From a virus, in the IMG/VR virus record IMGVR_UViG_3300048586_000594, positions 1 through 22,877 of that record: DNA of 22,877 nucleotides; one strand, given 5' to 3'. Below, in pieces: positions 20,934-22,877 of the stretch. A program made the translations under genes and the position numbers. How positions within the stretch are numbered: position 1 is the stretch's first letter; each line of letters starts with the position of its first letter. A model generated the notes under the pieces. It made no database searches. It was not told the origin of the DNA and was given only the letters and a program-made list of their open reading frames with translations.

Positions 20934-21617
20934 ATGCGTATCCTGCTCGTCGAAGACGAAGCCCCGTTGCGCGAAACCCTGGCCGCGCGCCTCAAGCGCG
21001 AGGGCTATGCGGTCGATGCCGCCCAAGACGGCGAGGAAGGCCTGTACATGGGCCGCGAAGTGCCGTTCGACGTCGGCATCATCGACCTCGGCCTGCCGAA
21101 GATGTCGGGCATGGAGCTGATCAAGGCCCTGCGCGACGAAGGCAAGAAATTCCCGGTGCTGATCCTGACCGCGCGTTCCAGCTGGCAGGACAAGGTCGAT
21201 GGCCTCAAGCAGGGCGCCGACGATTACCTGGTGAAGCCGTTCCATGTCGAAGAGTTGCTGGCGCGCATCAATGCGCTGGTGCGCCGCGCCGCCGGCTGGA
21301 GCAAGCCCACCCTGGAATGCGGTCCGGTGATGCTGGACCTGGCCGCGCAGACGGTGAGCGTCAACGGCGCCAATGTCGACCTGACCAGCTACGAGTACAA
21401 GGTGCTCGAGTACCTGATGATGCATGCCGGCGAGCTGGTCTCGAAGGCCGACCTCACCGAGCACATCTACCAGCAGGATTTCGACCGCGATTCCAACGTG
21501 CTGGAGGTCTTCATCGGCCGCCTGCGCAAGAAGCTGGATCCGGACGGCGCGATGAAGCCGATCGAGACCGTGCGTGGCCGCGGCTACCGCTTCGCGATCC
21601 CGCGTAGCGGCGATTGA
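20934..21617 (+). CDS. phoP: PhoP-like OmpR-family response regulator
   Basis: A 227-aa two-component regulator. The receiver domain (1-118) has the acidic pair Glu7-Asp8, phosphoacceptor Asp51 (IIDLGLP), Thr79 (LILTARS) and Lys101 (LVKPFHVEEL). The C-terminal winged-helix DNA-binding domain (about 127-222) includes LTSYEYKVLEYLMMHAGELVSK and the recognition helix DSNVLEVFIGRLRKKLD, ending RGRGYRFAIP. A strong ribosome site (AAGGAG 20923-20928, 5-nt spacing) sets the start. The sequence is very close to Xanthomonas PhoP as I know it. It would control envelope and Mg2+/peptide-stress genes when phosphorylated by the kinase encoded next. Confidence 0.93.
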   Translation: MRILLVEDEAPLRETLAARLKREGYAVDAAQDGEEGLYMGREVPFDVGIIDLGLPKMSGMELIKALRDEGKKFPVLILTARSSWQDKVDGLKQGADDYLVKPFHVEELLARINALVRRAAGWSKPTLECGPVMLDLAAQTVSVNGANVDLTSYEYKVLEYLMMHAGELVSKADLTEHIYQQDFDRDSNVLEVFIGRLRKKLDPDGAMKPIETVRGRGYRFAIPRSGD

Positions 21618-21660
21618 TGGCAACGTCGCGCAGCGTCCACTGAGCACGCGACCGACGCGG

Positions 21661-22877
21661 ATGGCATCGGCCGAGCCAGCAGCAACAGACGACGACGGCG
21701 CCGCAAGGCGCCGTCGTTTGCGTATCGGCCAACCGCGCTCGCTGCAGTCGCGCCAGCTGTGGGCGGCCAGCCTCGGCCTGATCGCGTTCCTCGCGCTGGC
21801 GGGCTATGCGCTGGACTTCGCCTTCCAGAGCACCGCGCGCAGCGGCATGCGCGAACGCCTGCACAGCTACGCGCTGGCCTACGCGAACAGCGATTTCGCC
21901 CGCGACGGCAGCGTGATCCCGCCCTACGACCCGCCGGATCCCCGCTTCAAGCGGCCGGGCAGCGGCCTGTATGCGCAGATCGTGTTGCCCGCCGGGCATT
22001 GGGAATCGGATTCCGCGCAAGGCCCGCGGCTGCCCAAAGGCGCGATGCTGAAGGCCCGTGAGCAGGTGTTCGAAGGCCCGTTGCCGCTGACCCAGATCAA
22101 CGGCGACGCGGGCCAGGTCTACCGCTACGGCTATGGCCTGATCTTCAGCGGGAGCGACGATGCGCGCCGCGAGTTCCCGTACACCGTGTACATCCTGGAG
22201 GACACCACCGCGCTGGGTCGGCAGGTCGCCGCGTTCCGCTCCGCGCTGTGGATCAACCTGGGCGGCGCCGGCGTGGTCCTCCTGCTGCTGCAGATGCTGG
22301 TGCTGCGCTGGAGCCTGCGCCCGCTGCGCGACGTGATTTCCGAACTCAAGCGGGTGCAGGCGGGTGGCGCATCCGGCATGAGCGAGGCGCATCCGCGCGA
22401 ACTGGAACCGCTGACCGAAAGCATCAATGCCTTCATCGAGAGCGAGCGCGAGAACCTCGACCGCCAGCGCAACACGCTGGCCGACCTCGCCCACAGCCTG
22501 AAGACGCCACTGGCGGTTTTGCGGTCGCGGCTGGACAGCGACACCGGCGAACAGGAACTCCGCGAAGAAGTGGATACCCAGCTGCGGCGCATGAACGACA
22601 TGGTGTCCTACCAGCTGGCGCGCGCCGCGCGCTCGGGCCACCAGTTGTTCGCGGCGCCGATCGAGGTGGAGCCGCACGCCGAGCAGATCGTCACCGGGTT
22701 GGAGAAGGTCTACGCGGGCAAGCGCGTGCTCTGCGAATTCGAGATCGCCCCGCAGGCGCGCTTCCACGGCGAGACCGGCGACCTGCAGGAGCTGCTGGGC
22801 AACCTGCTGGAGAATGCGTTCAAATGGGCGCGCTCGCGCGTGCTGCTGACCGTGGCCGAGGGCGAGACGGCGCCGAA
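21661..22877 (+). CDS. phoQ: PhoQ-like sensor histidine kinase (cut by window end)
   Basis: The first 405 residues of an inner-membrane sensor kinase; the 3' end is outside. Layout: basic N-terminus, membrane segment 1 at about 37-57 (LWAASLGLIAFLALAGYALDF), periplasmic sensor domain at about 58-195, membrane segment 2 at about 197-218 (LWINLGGAGVVLLLLQMLVL), HAMP-like linker, dimerisation domain with phosphoacceptor His in DLAHSLKTPLAVLRSRL (His278), and the start of the ATPase domain with N-box LLGNLLENAFKWA. ATG 21661 is the only upstream in-frame ATG. It lacks a ribosome site, and the next 60 bp contain a strong hairpin, so TTG 21718 directly after the hairpin is an alternative start. It lies 43 bp downstream of phoP. 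Confidence 0.88.
   Translation, partial: MASAEPAATDDDGAARRRRLRIGQPRSLQSRQLWAASLGLIAFLALAGYALDFAFQSTARSGMRERLHSYALAYANSDFARDGSVIPPYDPPDPRFKRPGSGLYAQIVLPAGHWESDSAQGPRLPKGAMLKAREQVFEGPLPLTQINGDAGQVYRYGYGLIFSGSDDARREFPYTVYILEDTTALGRQVAAFRSALWINLGGAGVVLLLLQMLVLRWSLRPLRDVISELKRVQAGGASGMSEAHPRELEPLTESINAFIESERENLDRQRNTLADLAHSLKTPLAVLRSRLDSDTGEQELREEVDTQLRRMNDMVSYQLARAARSGHQLFAAPIEVEPHAEQIVTGLEKVYAGKRVLCEFEIAPQARFHGETGDLQELLGNLLENAFKWARSRVLLTVAEGETAP
21692..21717 (+). terminator. 11-bp hairpin with GCAA loop between phoP and phoQ
   Basis: ACGACGGCGCC (21692-21702) and GGCGCCGTCGT (21707-21717) form a perfect 11-bp stem closed by a GNRA-type GCAA tetraloop, followed by TTTGCG. It falls inside the first 20 codons of the kinase if ATG 21661 is the start, encoding DDDGAARRRR. 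It may be an attenuator that limits kinase relative to regulator, or a translation-blocking structure. The repeat is certain; the function is inferred. Confidence 0.45.

Noticed and set aside
1-22877. Search for an anti-phage defence system, toxin-antitoxin pair or CRISPR array
   Set aside because: All sizeable intervals are filled by phage structural genes or ordinary host genes; no spaced repeats, nuclease, reverse transcriptase or toxin-like pairs were seen.

Overview
The window is high-GC (roughly two-thirds G+C by eye, strongly GC3-biased) gammaproteobacterial DNA, most likely from the Xanthomonadaceae/Lysobacteraceae (Lysobacter, Luteimonas, Thermomonas or Pseudoxanthomonas type). The family-level guess rests on the host genes at the right: a PhoP regulator very like those of Xanthomonas, a small secreted PepSY-like protein upstream of it, a PhoQ-like kinase, and dusA. 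About 18.4 kb is the late-gene half of an integrated temperate siphophage. About 4.4 kb at the right is host chromosome.

Prophage, left to right, + strand unless noted. Head: the 3' tip of an unidentified gene, a 68-aa conserved small protein, and a fused prohead protease/HK97-fold major capsid protein with a well-formed internal start site for the capsid part. Lysis: a small holin with pinholin-like architecture, a signal-anchored GH24 endolysin, and Rz with Rz1 nested inside it. This cassette lies between the capsid and tail genes. After a small DUF1508 protein comes a lambda-like connector and tail module: gpZ-like, gpFII-like, gpU-like, tail tube, chaperone G with a -1 frameshift to GT, and tape measure. 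Then come the tail tip (two large baseplate-type proteins, a hydrophobic 116-aa protein, a 71-aa protein, a 1149-aa J-like protein) and three putative fibre/adhesin proteins, the last with a LamG-like lectin domain. Most of these genes overlap by 1-11 bp, as expected of one late operon. GC-rich hairpins follow the capsid gene and the tail-tube gene.

The prophage ends with a tyrosine integrase on the minus strand. Its start faces the 5' end of dusA across 83 bp holding four copies of a GTAGCA-type hexamer. This matches the known family of dusA-associated integrases. The dusA frame is intact, but its first ~24 codons look phage-supplied. The left end of the prophage, with terminase, portal, repressor and replication genes, lies outside the window.

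Host part: dusA overlaps by 4 bp a CtlX-like amidinotransferase-superfamily hydrolase. A regulatory gap with TTCAGG repeats follows, then the PepSY-like protein, phoP, and a phoQ-like kinase cut by the window end. I see no tRNA, rRNA, CRISPR array, insertion sequence or recognisable defence system. The most interesting signals are regulatory and translational: the T TTT TTC frameshift site with a downstream stem, the internal capsid start, the pinholin/SAR-endolysin pairing, and the dusA junction.
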